This document shows, in pieces, positions 43,830-57,500 of a stretch of DNA of 64,000 nt. Under the pieces are notes generated by a model. The model had not been told where the DNA came from. It searched no databases and was given only the letters and a program-made list of their open reading frames with translations. Both the position numbers and the translations under genes were made by a program. The stretch is from assembly GCF_026914265.1 (NCBI RefSeq), contig NC_069132.1, positions 36,822,932 through 36,886,931 of the forward strand, given 5' to 3'. This DNA is from Mya arenaria (Eukaryota > Mollusca > Bivalvia > Myida > Myidae). Position 1 is the stretch's first letter. Each line of letters starts with the position of its first letter.

Positions 43830-45030
43830 AACCATCTTGAAAACGGATTTCTCCAATAAAACGTTTTACTGTGTCTTTGTCTAAGTTATACATAAAGTGC
43901 TCATTTAAACAAAATATGGAATTCATCTTCAATGGCATTTGAGTTGTACAATTGGCATACACGTTTATGTCTTTCAATACGGTTTCGTCCGTATTTTCAG
44001 GTTTCTATTCTTAAACGATGTGTAGAAGTTATCATCTGATCGACTAAACGTCTCTTATCTGCATTCTAATAACGTCTAAATAGTGTTCGTACTCAAAGTT
44101 CGTTTTCATATGTTTATATAATAAGTATAATACTATGTTACTTTCTAAATCTCTATGCCATTCCTACATAAAATAATGGTTGCTTGAATTACACAATTAA
44201 AAAATTACAATTAATAGATTGGGAATCGTACCATACATCATTCTCGTTCACCAGAGTAGTGATACTATAATCAAACCTCTAATGAATGAGAATGACCACA
44301 CATATGCGTAGCCATATCTGCACAATAATACTTTAACTTTTGACAACCAATTTGATTTACCATTGATACAGTCTTGTCAAAACAGTTATATATAGTATTT
44401 ATAATACAATTTTTACTCTTAACCACTATAAAACAATACTTTTTATATTTGAAACTATATTTATATACAATGGATATCGTTGCATTTTTTTTCCATAAAT
44501 AGCGGCATTGTTGCACGACAATTCAAAATCTAAAATGCGTTTACAAAACTTCAATTGTATGCGTTCGACCTCCTTGGATTTAATATGAACGCATATTTCA
44601 CTTGTATAGTTCAAAATTGACGCTAGAAATGAATTAAAGAGCTCTCAACAAACCCTAAGACTAGAAGTTAAGTATTTGTCTTTGATAACAATGTGTCCAT
44701 GGCCCTGTTACAGTGCTTTGATTCGTACAGAATGTACCATTTGCACTAAACACCAGTGTCTAAATAGTTAAATACGTTCACAAGATCTAATGCAACACCT
44801 GCATAAAACCATTGTTTGCTGTTTAATTTTCTGCCTCTCTGCTTAAAAACTATAATTTTTGACACTTAGTCCGCGGCGAGAGCAATATTCACCTTATTGA
44901 TTTAAGCTGTTTTGAAGATCATCTGGGGTTTCCGCAAGAAAGGCCATATCATCGGCGTATAATAAGCAGTTTAAGGGTAATGTCATTCAACGATACTCCG
45001 CTTTCAAATCTAGATGCAAGGTAAATTTCT
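43830..45030 (-). mobile_element. Decayed 3' half of a non-LTR retrotransposon reverse transcriptase ORF
   Basis: Read on the minus strand with frameshifts and stops. The polymerase motif LLYADDMAFLAETPDDLQ is at about 44965-44910, with YADD at 44959-44948. VNVFNYL follows at about 44776, then the thumb-like region with VERIQLKFCKRIL and RYPLYI (44614-44470), HRLRIET (about 44020), and a C-terminal cysteine/histidine region RVCQLYN with DEFHILFK (about 43965-43910). Motif order is that of non-LTR reverse transcriptases. The 5' part is missing. At least ten in-frame stops make it non-functional. Confidence 0.75.
44238..44296. repeat. Short inverted-repeat element nested in the retrotransposon remnant
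   Basis: 'cattctcgttcaccagag' and 'ctctaatgaatgagaatg' are inverse ends. The flanks 'accatacat' and 'accacacat' resemble a 9-bp duplication with one change. Related to 5648-5738. Confidence 0.5.
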
Positions 45031-45362
45031 AGGTGTTACATATAGTTACATAAACTTACCTCTGGGAAAGAAATTGGGGATAAGAACCTTTGCATCATAT
45101 AGAAAGAATTCAAAATGAGCTCTTGATTTCGTTTTACAGATTCTAGAACAATCACTCCACTGTTAATATATTATATGCATAAGAGTAAAATATTTTTAAA
45201 TCCCTTTTTACGTTATTTGTTTTGACCCTATAGAGTATGTTTGCTTCCCAAAATAATTAATACTGTAAAGCAATCGTAACAACTCGGCCATCTCCGGCAA
45301 GCTTCGAGATAGCCATATCTTGATACTAGCCGAGGAGTTCCGATTGACAGTAAAGTTATACA

Positions 45363-45437
45363 TAGACTGGTACCCTTATTCTCTTTTCTACAAAAAGATT
45401 AGATTTTTATCAAAAAGTAACGAAGGGTACCAGTCTA
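45363..45437. mobile_element. 75-bp foldback with 8-bp duplication, upstream of the C16orf89-like start codon
   Basis: The ends TAGACTGGTACCCTT and AAGGGTACCAGTCTA are perfect 15-bp inverses. Flanks are perfect direct repeats GTTATACA (45355-45362 and 45438-45445). An 8-bp duplication suggests hAT-type insertion. It ends 65 bp before the ATG at 45503, so it is likely in the promoter or 5' UTR. Confidence 0.75.
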
Positions 45438-45502
45438 GTTATACATGTTAAGAGTTGTTGACTGCTCCCTGGAATTTTATAGTTATTGCGCTCTGACCTA
45501 AG

Positions 45503-48500
45503 ATGGCAGCGGCTGCAATAGTTATCACCTTGTTTTTGTTTTTGCCTTTGTCCAAGTTAGAAAATACCGATGATTACCTGTCGTCTGTTTTGCAATCAAT
45601 TGAAAAAGTGGTTAAGTTTTATCAGAAAGATTATAGAAAGTTGAACGTAGATGGACTGTTCGGATTACGGGTGGTGGAAGGTGATAGTCACAAATTTTCG
45701 TGTTTTTTTTCTTATATGTTGTCCATTCATCTATTTAACCTACTCACTTGACATATATAATGTTTTTAAAAGTAGCCATCAATTAGTGAATTTTTGCTCT
45801 AAATGTGTGGTTTTACAAAAACTGTGTTAAATAAAAGTTGATAGACGTTTGACAGATGTTGCAAGCTTAATGCTAGTCATTCTAAAATGCCGTCCAGGCT
45901 TTTTTTTTAATGATGGTTAGTCCAGGCTAACCATTATTAAAAAAAAAGCCTGGACGGCATTTTAGAATGACTAGCTTAATGCAATCTCACCTGCAGTGGA
46001 ATTTTATCGAGTTATTTCCAGGGATAATGGTTATAAAATATTAAGAATCAACTGAGACCAATTTTGATGGGCAGACCAGGTTTAGAAAGTCATTCATATA
46101 TAAATATATATATGTAATAAAAGTACCGGGCCTAGCACACCTCTTCGAAGTATGCCACTCTTCACCTTTGCCCATTTGGAAGTTTTCTTGTTATAACATC
46201 ACTTGAATAAGTCTTCTGTTTGAAAGAAAGTCATCTAGCCAATCATATCAGGGGTTTAAGGAGGTTTAGAAGTGTTTTACAGTCATAAAATGGGCTTCCG
46301 AAATTGAATATTTTCAGTGCAAAGAAACAATGTTTCTATTTATTTTATGCTAAAAATTCATTGACATTGAATGACAACAAATAGCATTCATTCTATTTAA
46401 TCTCAAAAGCACATAAAATCTATTGTTCATATCATTGAAGTGATTTCAGAAATGGCGTCATTGATTTTTGTCCGAGCTGTGGGCTTCTTGTATAAATAAA
46501 TATTTAATTGAACTGTTGGCGTTTGATTTAAAAAGTAAAACAGGTTAAACTTTCAAGACATTGACTCATATCTAAATTTTATTAGACTTTTTTAAAAACA
46601 GTGACATAAAATGAATCATATCTCACTAATCTTAGGACTAGACACCAAGTGGTCCTTAAATTGGATAATACAGCATTGTCTCAAAACAAGCCTAAAATTG
46701 TCAATATGAGCTTCATGTAGTTTGAGGCCGGTAAAACATCATTTTACAAATTTAAAAGAATATTTTGTTACTTAAAATAGCGCTTAATGGTTTCCCAGTT
46801 TAGAGTTTGTATGTTTAGCATGTGAAAGTTGCGTGATTAGTACAGATAAAATTAAAATATACCAACGCTATCTTCAAATTTACTTGGATTTAATTGCTAG
46901 ACAGACCCAGTTAATTTTGAATACTAGGAAAAATACAAAAACTGCGAAAGATACATGTGTTGTTAGCAATGTGATACAACAGTAAGTAAGAGTTAATGCA
47001 TTGTATTCAACAATATCAATTTTATGCAAGTTTTTACTATCTTTTTTCTTGCTATTGTATCATCTGGTGTTTAGTCCCTTTTAAACTGCTGGAAAGCATA
47101 AATTATTATAATCAAAATGAATCCAGTCAAGAACTTCAAAAGCAGAACATGTAGATTATGGTTGCTTTCTTACCCAAAGGTCAAGAGTTTTGGTAAGAAG
47201 TCCTTTGCCTTTTGTGGTTGTTCATTATGCCCCCCTTCGAAGAAGAGGGGTATATTGCTTTGCACAGGCATGTCGGTATGTCGGTCGGTCTGTCGGTCCG
47301 TCGGTAGACCAAAGCTTGTCCGAATGATAACTCAACAATTCCTGGACGTATGGTCATCAAACTTGACATGAAGGTTGGGCCTGACCAGTAGATGACCCCT
47401 ATTGATTTTAGGGCTCATCGGGTCAAAGGTCAAGGTCACAGTGACCTTAAATGGTAAAATAATTTTAAAGCTTGTCCGAGTGATAACTCAACAATGCCTA
47501 GACCTATGGTCATCAAACTTGATATGGAAGTTGGGCCTGACCATTAGATGACCCCGTTTGTTTTTGGGGGTCATTGGGCCAAAGGTCAAGGTCACAGTGA
47601 CCTTGAATGGTAAAAGGATGTCCGAGTGATAACTCGACAATGCCTGCACCCTTGGCCCTCATTCTTGACTTGGAGGTTGGGCCTGACCAGTAGCTGACCC
47701 CTATTGTTTTTGGGGCTCATCGGGTCAAAGATCAAGGTCATAGTGACATTGAATGGTAAAAGGTTGTCCGAGTGATAACTCAACAATGCCTGCACCCATG
47801 GCCCTCATAATTGACTTGAAGGTTGGGCCTGACCAGTAGATGACCACTTTTGTTTTTGGGGGTCATCGGGCCAAAGGTCAAGGTCACAGTGACCTTGAAT
47901 GGTAAAAGGTTGTCCATGTGATAACTCGACAATGCCTACACCCATGGCCCTCAAACTTGACTTGGAGGTTGGGCCTGACCAGTAGATGACCCCTATTGTT
48001 TTTGGGGGTCATCAGGCCAAAGGTCAAGGTCACAGTGACCTTGAATGGTAAAAGGTTGTCCATGTGATAACTCGACAATGCCTACACCCATGGCCCTCAA
48101 ACTTGACTTGGAGGTTGGGCCTGACCAGTAGATGACCCCTATTGTTTTGGGGGGTCATCGGGCCAAAGGTCAAGGTCACAGTGACATTGAATGGTAAAAG
48201 GTTGTCCGTGTCATTACTCGACAATGCCTGCACCTATGGCCCTCAAACTTGACTTGGAGGTTGGGCCTGACCAGTTGATGACCCCTATTGTTTTTGGGGG
48301 TCATTGGGCCAAAGGTCAAGGTCACAGTGACTTTGAACGATAAAAGGTTGCCCGAGTGATAACTCAACAATGCCTGCGCCCATGGCCCTCAAACTTGACT
48401 TGGAGGTTAGGTCTGACCAGTATATGACCCCTATTGATTTAAGGGGTCAGAGGTCAAGGTCACAGTGACCTTGAAAGCAAACTCGACAATTCCTGGACCT

Positions 48501-51500
48501 ATGGTCATCAAACTTGACATGAAGGTTGGGCCTGACCAGTAGATGACCCCTCTTGACTTTGGGGGTCATCAGGCCAAGGTCAAGGTCACAGTAACCTTTA
48601 ACGCAAAAAAGTTAACAAATCTTCTCCCAGTGATATCTTAACAATGCCTGAATCTATGATCATCAAACTTGACTTGTAAGTTGGGCCTGACCAGGAGATG
48701 ACCCTTATTGATTTTAGGAGTCATTGGGTCAAAGGTCAGGTTCACAGTGAGTGACCTTAAATGTGAAAATGTTTCAAGTGATAATTGGACAATGCCTGCA
48801 CCCATGGCCCTCAAACTTGACTTGGGAGTTGTGTCTGACCTGTAGATGACCCCTTATGATTTAAGGGGTCATTGGATCAAAGGTCAAGGTTACAGTGACC
48901 TTGAATGAAAAATGCTTGTCTGTGTGATAACTTGTCAATGCCTGCACCCATGGCCCTCAAACTTAACATTTAGATTTTTGGTGACCAGCTGATGACTACT
49001 ATGGATTTTGAGGTCATAGAGTCAAAGGTCATGGTCATAACACACTCTATCCTCAAACTTTGAATTGTCTTAAAACTGCCTCAACGGCATACAATGTTAG
49101 CGACAAATCAGCTGTCATTTCGGTCCATGCATATTTCATTCAATTGTCCATATAATCCTGACAACATGGCGCTCAGGGGGGGCATAATGTTTGACAAACA
49201 TCTCTTGTTGTATAAAGAGTTACCACAAGATATAAGGAGTAAGTCTATAAGTTTTAGCTCCTCTGTAAAAACGTACTTGTTGGACTTAATTTGAAAAAGA
49301 CCATTATTATTTTAAAGTATGTTTTTTTTAAAGTATTTTTTTCTTGTCAAAGATAGATTTATTATAAGTACATTATTGTACTTGTCATAGATAGATTTGT
49401 TTAAAGTACATCATTGTAGAAACAATTTGTAACACAACTTTTGTGATAAAATTGTGACAGGTTGTATAAATTTGAAGTTCGCTGTTCACTGCAATTTTAC
49501 AACTTCAGCATAACAAATCTGTGATTTTTTGTTTTGATTATGTCATTTGCCTGTGCAATCATACGATACATTAATAACTTATAATTGCTTTTTGAATAAT
49601 TATCTTTCTGTTAAACTGTGATATACATTTGTATCTAAGTTTTTTTCCTTATGTCAATCCATTTTATCGCAAGGACGTGCACAATGAAAGTAATTTGGTT
49701 TTATGAATCCTTTTTTGTGATATTGCCGGGCTTTTTCTGCCCATTTTTGGAAAAAGACCTTAGACCAATTTTGGAAAATTTACATCGCAAAATATGCCGA
49801 AATTGGGAAATGAGAATGAGGAAATTATAAAATATTAGTTTTTTTCCTTTCAAAAGACCTGAAAGTGCTGAAATATAAATCCTTTGGGTGTAAATATTTA
49901 ATGCAATAAAATAATTGACAGATAATAGTCATAATATATATATATATATTTTTTTTTTATTTGATCAGGACATTGGGAAAAATAATGTATATTTTGCTTT
50001 GGGAATGGGTCTGATAGTCTGACCCATGGGTACTATAGAAAAAGGCCTGTATTGTTTGTGTATAATATAGTTCGGTGAAAGCAAAGAGGTTCTATCTGCT
50101 TCTTTATTTAATGTCACTTAGAACCTTTTCATATTCACCTGTCAAATTGTCGTGGTCTATTAACTTATACTGGTTGTTTTACTCATGTATATACAATTGT
50201 ATACAGAAATAAATATACCTTCTTAATATTAGAAAATCAGGATGTAGAATGTTATCCTACTGATAAGTAAATCAGGATGTAGGATGTAACCCTACTGATA
50301 AGTAAGTCAGGATGTAGGATGTAACCCTACTGATAAGTAAGTCAGGATGTAGGATGTAACCCTACTGATAAGAAAATCAGGATGTAGGATGTAACCCTAC
50401 TGATAAGAAAGTCAGGATGTAGGATGTAACCCTACCGATAAGAAAGTCAGGATGTAGGATGTAACCCTACCGATAAGTAAGTCAGGATGTAGGATGTAAC
50501 CCTACCGATAAGTAAGTCAGGATGTAGGATGTAACCCTACCGATAAGTAAGTCAGGATGTAGGATGTAACCCTACCGATAAGTAAGTCAGGATGTAGGAT
50601 GTAACCCTACCGATAAGTAAGTCAGGATGTAGGATGTAACCCTACCGATAAGTAAGTCAGGATGTAGGATGTAACCCTACCGATAAGTAAGTCAGGATGT
50701 AGGATGTAACCCTACCGATAAGTAAGTCAGGATGTAGGATGTAACCCTACCGATAAGTAAGTCAGGATGTAGGATGTAACCCTACCGATAAGTAAGTCAG
50801 GATGTAGGATGTAACCCTACCGATAAGTAAGTCAGGATGTAGGATGTAACCCTACCGATAAGTAAGTCAGGATGTAGGATGTAACCCTTCCGATAAGAAA
50901 GTCAGGATGTAGGATGTAACCCTACCGATAAGTAAGTCAGGATGTAGGATGTAACCCTACCGATAAGAAAGTCAGGATGTAGGATGTAACCCTACCGATA
51001 AGTAAGTCAGGATGTAGGATGTAACCCTACCGATAAGTAAGTCAGGATGTAGGATGTAACCCTACCGATAAGTAAGTCAGGATGTAGGATGTAACCCTAC
51101 CGATAAGTAAGTCAGGATGTAGGATGTAACCCTACCGATAAGTAAGTCAGGATGTAGGATGTAACCCTACCGATAAGAAAATCAGGATGTAGGATGTAAT
51201 CCTACCGATAAGAAAATCAGGATGTAGGATGTAATCCTACCGATAAGAAAATCAGGATGTAGGATGTAATCCTACCGATAAGAAAATCAGGATGTAGGAT
51301 GTAACCCTACCGATAAGAAAATCAGGATGTAGGATGTAACCCTACCGATAAGTAAGTCAGGATGTAGGATGTAACCCTACCGATAAGTAAGTCAGGATGT
51401 AGGATGTAACCCTACTGATAAGTAAGTCAGGATGTAGGATGTAACCCTACCGATAAGTAAGTCAGGATGTAGGATGTAACCCTACCGATAAGAAAATCAG

Positions 51501-54500
51501 GATGTAGGATGTAACCCTACCGATAAGTAAGTCAGGATGTAGGATGTAACCCTACCGATAAGAAAATCAGGATGTAGGATGTAACCCTACCGATAAGAAA
51601 ATCAGGATGTAGGATGTAACCCTACCGATAAGAAAATCAGGATGTAGGATGTAACCCTACCGATAAGAAAATCAGGATGTAGGATGTAACCCTACTGATA
51701 AGAAAATCAGGATGTAGGATGTAACCCTACTGATAAGAAAATCAGGATGTAGGATGTAACAAATGTCAAGAAATTAATTTGGTAATTAAACATATTCATT
51801 ATTTTTCAATTGTCTACCAGTTGCTTATAGTGAATAATTTGATTTTTTTAATAAAACAGAGGTTCAAAATTTCAGGATTAATCCTAAAATCAGGATGCAG
51901 ATCAAGAGCTTTTAATTCCAGACTATTATACAGTTGTAAAGATTTTTTTTTGCTCATAGATCTGCATCAAAACCAGTAGGAAGTACCTTGAAATGAATAT
52001 AATGACTTTGGAAAGAATTTCAAAAGAGGTCTACCTATGTTAGCCCTATTCCATGCTTTGGGCACGGGTCCCCTCATACTCAAAGGGACCCCATGCTATT
52101 TTTCAGGTTTGACAATAATCAGCTGATAAACCCCCCACAGGACACATTTTCAACGATGTCATTTCTGAAATTACCATAATTCACTTAAGAGTTTGGACAC
52201 TCCAAGAATTCGGGCACCCATAATTATGTCACATTTGGATTTCATGATTTTGTGCTCTTTTCTGATTATCTACACTTACATGTTGTTTTATATCCTTTCC
52301 AGGGCCATATTTTAAAAAAGATAAACGATTTGTTTTAGGGTAAGATCACAATATTTTTTTCAGTTCTGTGAACAACAAAAAAATAATCTGTCTATAATTT
52401 TCAGGTCACATGTCAGCAGTTCTATCATGCTATGATGCTGGAAAGTTGGCCCATCTCTCCACGGCCAGAGTTCAGCTGCTCAAAAAACTTAAGTACATGG
52501 CTGCAACCACTAGCGAGCTAGCCATAGAACACGTGAAGAAAAAGGGAGAAAACTACTTCAGGTTTGCAATAATATCTCAATGTTTCATATTTTTTTAAGA
52601 ACTTTGGCTATTGTCATCTGTGTTCATACTTAACATGAAGCTGGTTGTCATTCGATCATTAAAGCTGCACTCTCACAGATTGACAGTTAGACTAGTACTT
52701 TATTTTTTGTCTCAGAATCAGCTGATTTGGCATCAATGCCTGCAATTCATTCACTTAAGGCCAAAAAAAATAATTGTTTGTTTAGGGTAACCGTCCCAAA
52801 ATTTCTTGGTAGGGTAGGTAGGGATTTTTTTTCAAAATCTGTCGTAAGTTCAGGGTGTTTTCTTGCACATAGCAGTCTTTCCTACATTACTGTCATTGCC
52901 TGACTTTGTTTTATCATATAAACAATAATTCTGATTAAAATCTGCATTTATCTGCCCTTCGTTACTCTTTATTCGCTAACGAAAGTTTTTTTTTGCTCAG
53001 AAACGGAAAAATATAGTTACACTGTAGTGTCGGCGCATTTTTATAGGTAGGGTTGGGTTACCCGAAACGGACATATTTTGTTATTAGGCCTAAGACAACT
53101 CACAATAGAACAGATGTTTGAAAAACCTCATATACATTTTTAATCATTAGCCATAACACATCAACATAACACATCAATTTTTGTACGTAAAATATGAAAT
53201 ACTGCAATCTGATTTATTACATTTTACGGGAAGACAGCAGCTGAATGACTGAAATCATTTCAGTGAATGGTTTGGGGCCACTTGGGGAAGAAGCAAGACT
53301 GGCCATTAATAGAAGCCCTTTTGAGGGGTCTCTTGATCACAAACTTAAACCAAACTGGTGTGTCAAAATTAAGAAAAAATAAAGTAAAAGTCAAATGTTG
53401 TTCACCAGTGTTTATTTTTTATATACACCTTTTTTGGTGAAACATGGACAAATTACATCCCTGTTTCTATCATGTGACAATATTGCATTGCGCTATTTTG
53501 AAAAGGATTTCTCTGCAATCTGTGTTTATAAGTAATATTATATGCAGGACTCAACACACTTAGACCAGCCCAATTGCGTTCATACCCAGATAATGACATC
53601 AGCCCTGCAATTAATTCCTTAGTTGTTATAAGAGCATTCTGATACTACAATCAATTTACGACCATTTCAAAAAAATTTTTTTACCAAATCGAAGATACAG
53701 CTAAACCATGGTAGAATCATTTCAAATTCTATGCTGACGAGTGTTGTGTTTTGTAATTGCAAAGGGAGGGAAGCCCTGTCCAGTGTATTTAATTGATTAA
53801 GTTCTGCTTTTAAGGTCAAGCCTTGTGCGGAATTCAATATGCAACTTAAGTTGTTCTTAGGGTCATACATCATTGACTTCATTCACTCTATATGTCAGTT
53901 ATTAATAACAAGTAATCGGATTAGCTACATCGTTCTTAGATCCAATTAAGACCCATATTTGATACAAGCTCTGTCATGTACATGTGTGTAAAATACATGC
54001 ATGTTTACATTTCAATGTGCCAGTATTCTTTAACAATAGCCATTATACTTCATTGAATGAAACCAAGGTTTACATTACTCTTTCCAAAGTTACATAAGAG
54101 CATACAATACACTTAAAATATGCACTCCTACTCCCAAATAAGAAATACCACAATTAAAACAGTTTTAATTTACCAAAAAGGATGAATAAATGTCAAAAGC
54201 AATGGTTCTTATGAAGAATACTGAGTTTAATTTGAAAGAGAGGTGCAGAAAACAGGGTATTTCTGCCTTATAAGACAGTAGAAGATCATAGTAAATCTTT
54301 TAGCATTCACCAATCATTTAATATTTTTGCGTTTTCAGCTATTTAATACACGGTTACAATCTTGTTATCAGTAATTCATATTTTCCGTTAATGCATTATT
54401 TTTTAAGTAGTTAAAGGTTTATCACTCAAAATTTATGTTTTTAATACATGTGTTAGTACTGATTTTGAATAAGAGTGCCACTTAAAGTAAATAGTTATCT

Positions 54501-57500
54501 GCAGCTGTATCAGTATCTTAGTTTAACAACTAACTAATTTGTCATACTTGCTCTCATGGCAGGAAAACATTTCTCCAATCTGTTCCAAATATCCATTTAG
54601 CAGGAAATTAGAAATGATCTTTAAGTACATGCTGTGTTTTTTAATAGGATATTTGATAATGTTTGCTGCTTTAGCAATAATTATTATGCTGATGCAAACA
54701 AAGATGCATTATAATGATTAACTCATTTGACTGAAATGATCCAAAACCAGGAAGCATATGCATACATATCAGACCAGGGGTGGTATTCAGGTGGGGTGTA
54801 AGCTTATTTACACTCCCATTTGGGCCTTGTCCATTCGGCGAGTTCCGATATTTTAGGTTTTTGGAGCATCATACACAGACAGTATGTAACCCTGGTTAGA
54901 GCTACCCTGGTTCTTTAACCTGCATTAGTGTATTAAGCACTGTCAAACAGGACCCCCATTTAACACCCTTCCCAGAATAGAATTAGTAATTCTTTAGTGG
55001 TGTGGCTGTGAATCGAACCTGCGACCACTGGATTGACAGTCAAATGTGTTACCACTAGACCATGGACTTGCCACAGCAGTATTCAGTTTAAACAACTTCG
55101 ATTAAACTTAAATTTAAGAGTAGTAATAGTGTTTTGATTGGGCTGTAAAATTAATTGACCAATGAAATGAATGGAATCATTCAGGCATAGATAAGGATAA
55201 GAATTATATTGAAAACGGCCTCAGAGGCATATCTTTACCTGTAGTGGTAACTTTTAAAATGTTGAATTTCTTGAAGGAACTAAGTTAGAGCTTCAGATAA
55301 AGTTTTGGGTCAAGGTGTATTATTCCCCATAGTTATTTTTTAAAGTATAAAAAAAAAATCAGAAGTTTCCTTTCAAATGTAAAATGTATTTATTAATGAA
55401 AATATTTCAACAGCAAGTGTCCAAATAAATAAGGTTTTGCTTAATTTTACTATCAGTGCTAAATTCTAAACAAAAAATATGTAACATAAAACAATTCTCC
55501 TGCACAGTGGCCTCCCCTTAAAATTGAACAGGATTTAGTATTGTCAAGGGAAGTAAACTCTGCTTTAAATTGGTTACTCCCCCTCTTCCAAAATTAGTTG
55601 ATTAATTCCCACGTCATAGATAAGGCACACATGCCATTCAAATGAAAGGATGTTTTATTTAACCAAATTTGTTTTTCATTTTTTATATGCATATAAATTA
55701 AAAACACACTATACTTCAAAGTCAAGTATTATAATAAAAAGTGTGCAATAAGTTTAACTGTTGCTTTTTTATGAAAACAAAAACAGCGAAGAAAATGGTC
55801 ATTTGAGGAAAAGATAAAAATTCAACTCAAGATTTTGTAAATCCGCCCATGCAGTGTGATTTACTTTAATATTTTCTTGGAATAATTTTGTATGATCCTT
55901 TCACTTATTAAGTTTGGATATTTTCATTTACATTTACAGGCAGATGGACTTTGTTGTCCGCAGTCCGTGGGATAACTTTGACCCAGTCCACAGAAAGGTC
56001 AACCTGACTTTGAAGTGGACATCTGTAGAGTACAAAATGGCCAAAACAGAAGGTTTGCTGTTTTCATGTACATTACATGGTATAATAATTTGATAGTTTT
56101 TAGATTGAAAAAGAATACAATACACTATTATACAGTATTTTAGGTGAGAAAATAGTTTCTATTTCTGTAATGTTTTCTTATTGAAAATACTTCTTATGAT
56201 TTATTAAATGATTACCGTAACTGATTTGACTAACAGGTCACATGGTTGATTATCTGCTATATTATATATTGTGCACAATTAACAATGTTATTCATTTATG
56301 ATGTCATCAAAAGGTTGGCTTACTAGCTATATATATCAGAAATATCATAATGACATTATTTTATGATGGCATTATTATTTTCTATGTAAATCTGGGTTCA
56401 CATTCAACTAAATAAGGTACTAGCATATTATATTTTCACTTGTTCAACTATATTTTTGTAATTATTGTTATCGTTATTTGACTGAATGTTGGTTCTGAAT
56501 GTTCTGGTCTGAATTAATTTCATCAAATTAAAGAATAAAGGCCCCAATATCACGAAAATACTTAAGTCAAATCTTAAACTCAATCTCAACTCATTTTATC
56601 ATATTTAACACAAAAATTCATTGGAAAAAAAAAAAAAATACAATTTTTTAAACCGCATTCTTTCATTGAATATGTTCATCATAACATTTGGTCTGGATTC
56701 CAAAGGAAAAATATACAATAGATAATAGTCTAAAATGTACTTGAGTTGAATTCATTGCATTTTAATAATTACTCAAGTATATTTTTAGCTCGACTATTCG
56801 AAAAATAGGTGGGCTATACTACTCGCCCCTGCGTCGGCGTCCGGTTAATGTTTTAGGGCAAGTTGGGATTTTCACTTATAAGTCCAATACCCTACATTCA
56901 ATTGACTTAATACTTCACACAGTTGTTCAGGGCCATCACATGATGAGGTTAGATAACTCCATATTATTCTTTACACAGATTATGGCCCCTGATTGACTAT
57001 GGAACTTTGGTTAAAGTTTTAGGGCAGGTTGGAATATTTATTAATAACTTCTATATCCTTTGTTCAATTAACTTAATACTTCACACAGTTGTTCAGGACC
57101 ATCCCACAATGAGGTTACATAACTCCATATTATCCTAAATACAAGTTATGGCCCCTGATTGACTTAGGTTAAAGTTTTAGGGCAAGTTGGGATTTTCACT
57201 TAAAACTCCAATACCATTCATTCAATTGACTTAATACTTCACACAGATGTTCAGAGCCATCACATAATGAGGTTAGATAACTCCATATTATCTTTTATAA
57301 AAATTATGGCCCCTGATTGACTATGGAACTTTGGTTAAAGTTTTAGGGCAGGTTGGAATATTTATTAATAACTTCTATATCCTTTGTTCAATTAACTTAA
57401 TACTTCACACAGTTGTTCAGGACCATCCCACAATGAGGTTACATAACTCCATATTATCCTAAATACAAGTTATGGCCCCTGACTGACTTAGGTTAAAGTT

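Noticed and set aside
47592-48370. Series of 64-67 codon minus-strand frames with shared sequence (TLTFGPMTPKNNRG)
   Set aside because: They are by-products of the 146-bp array; each is broken by the next unit's frame shift.
50232-51762. CRISPR-like appearance of a regular array
   Set aside because: The 35-bp units abut with no unique spacers, and the genome is eukaryotic.
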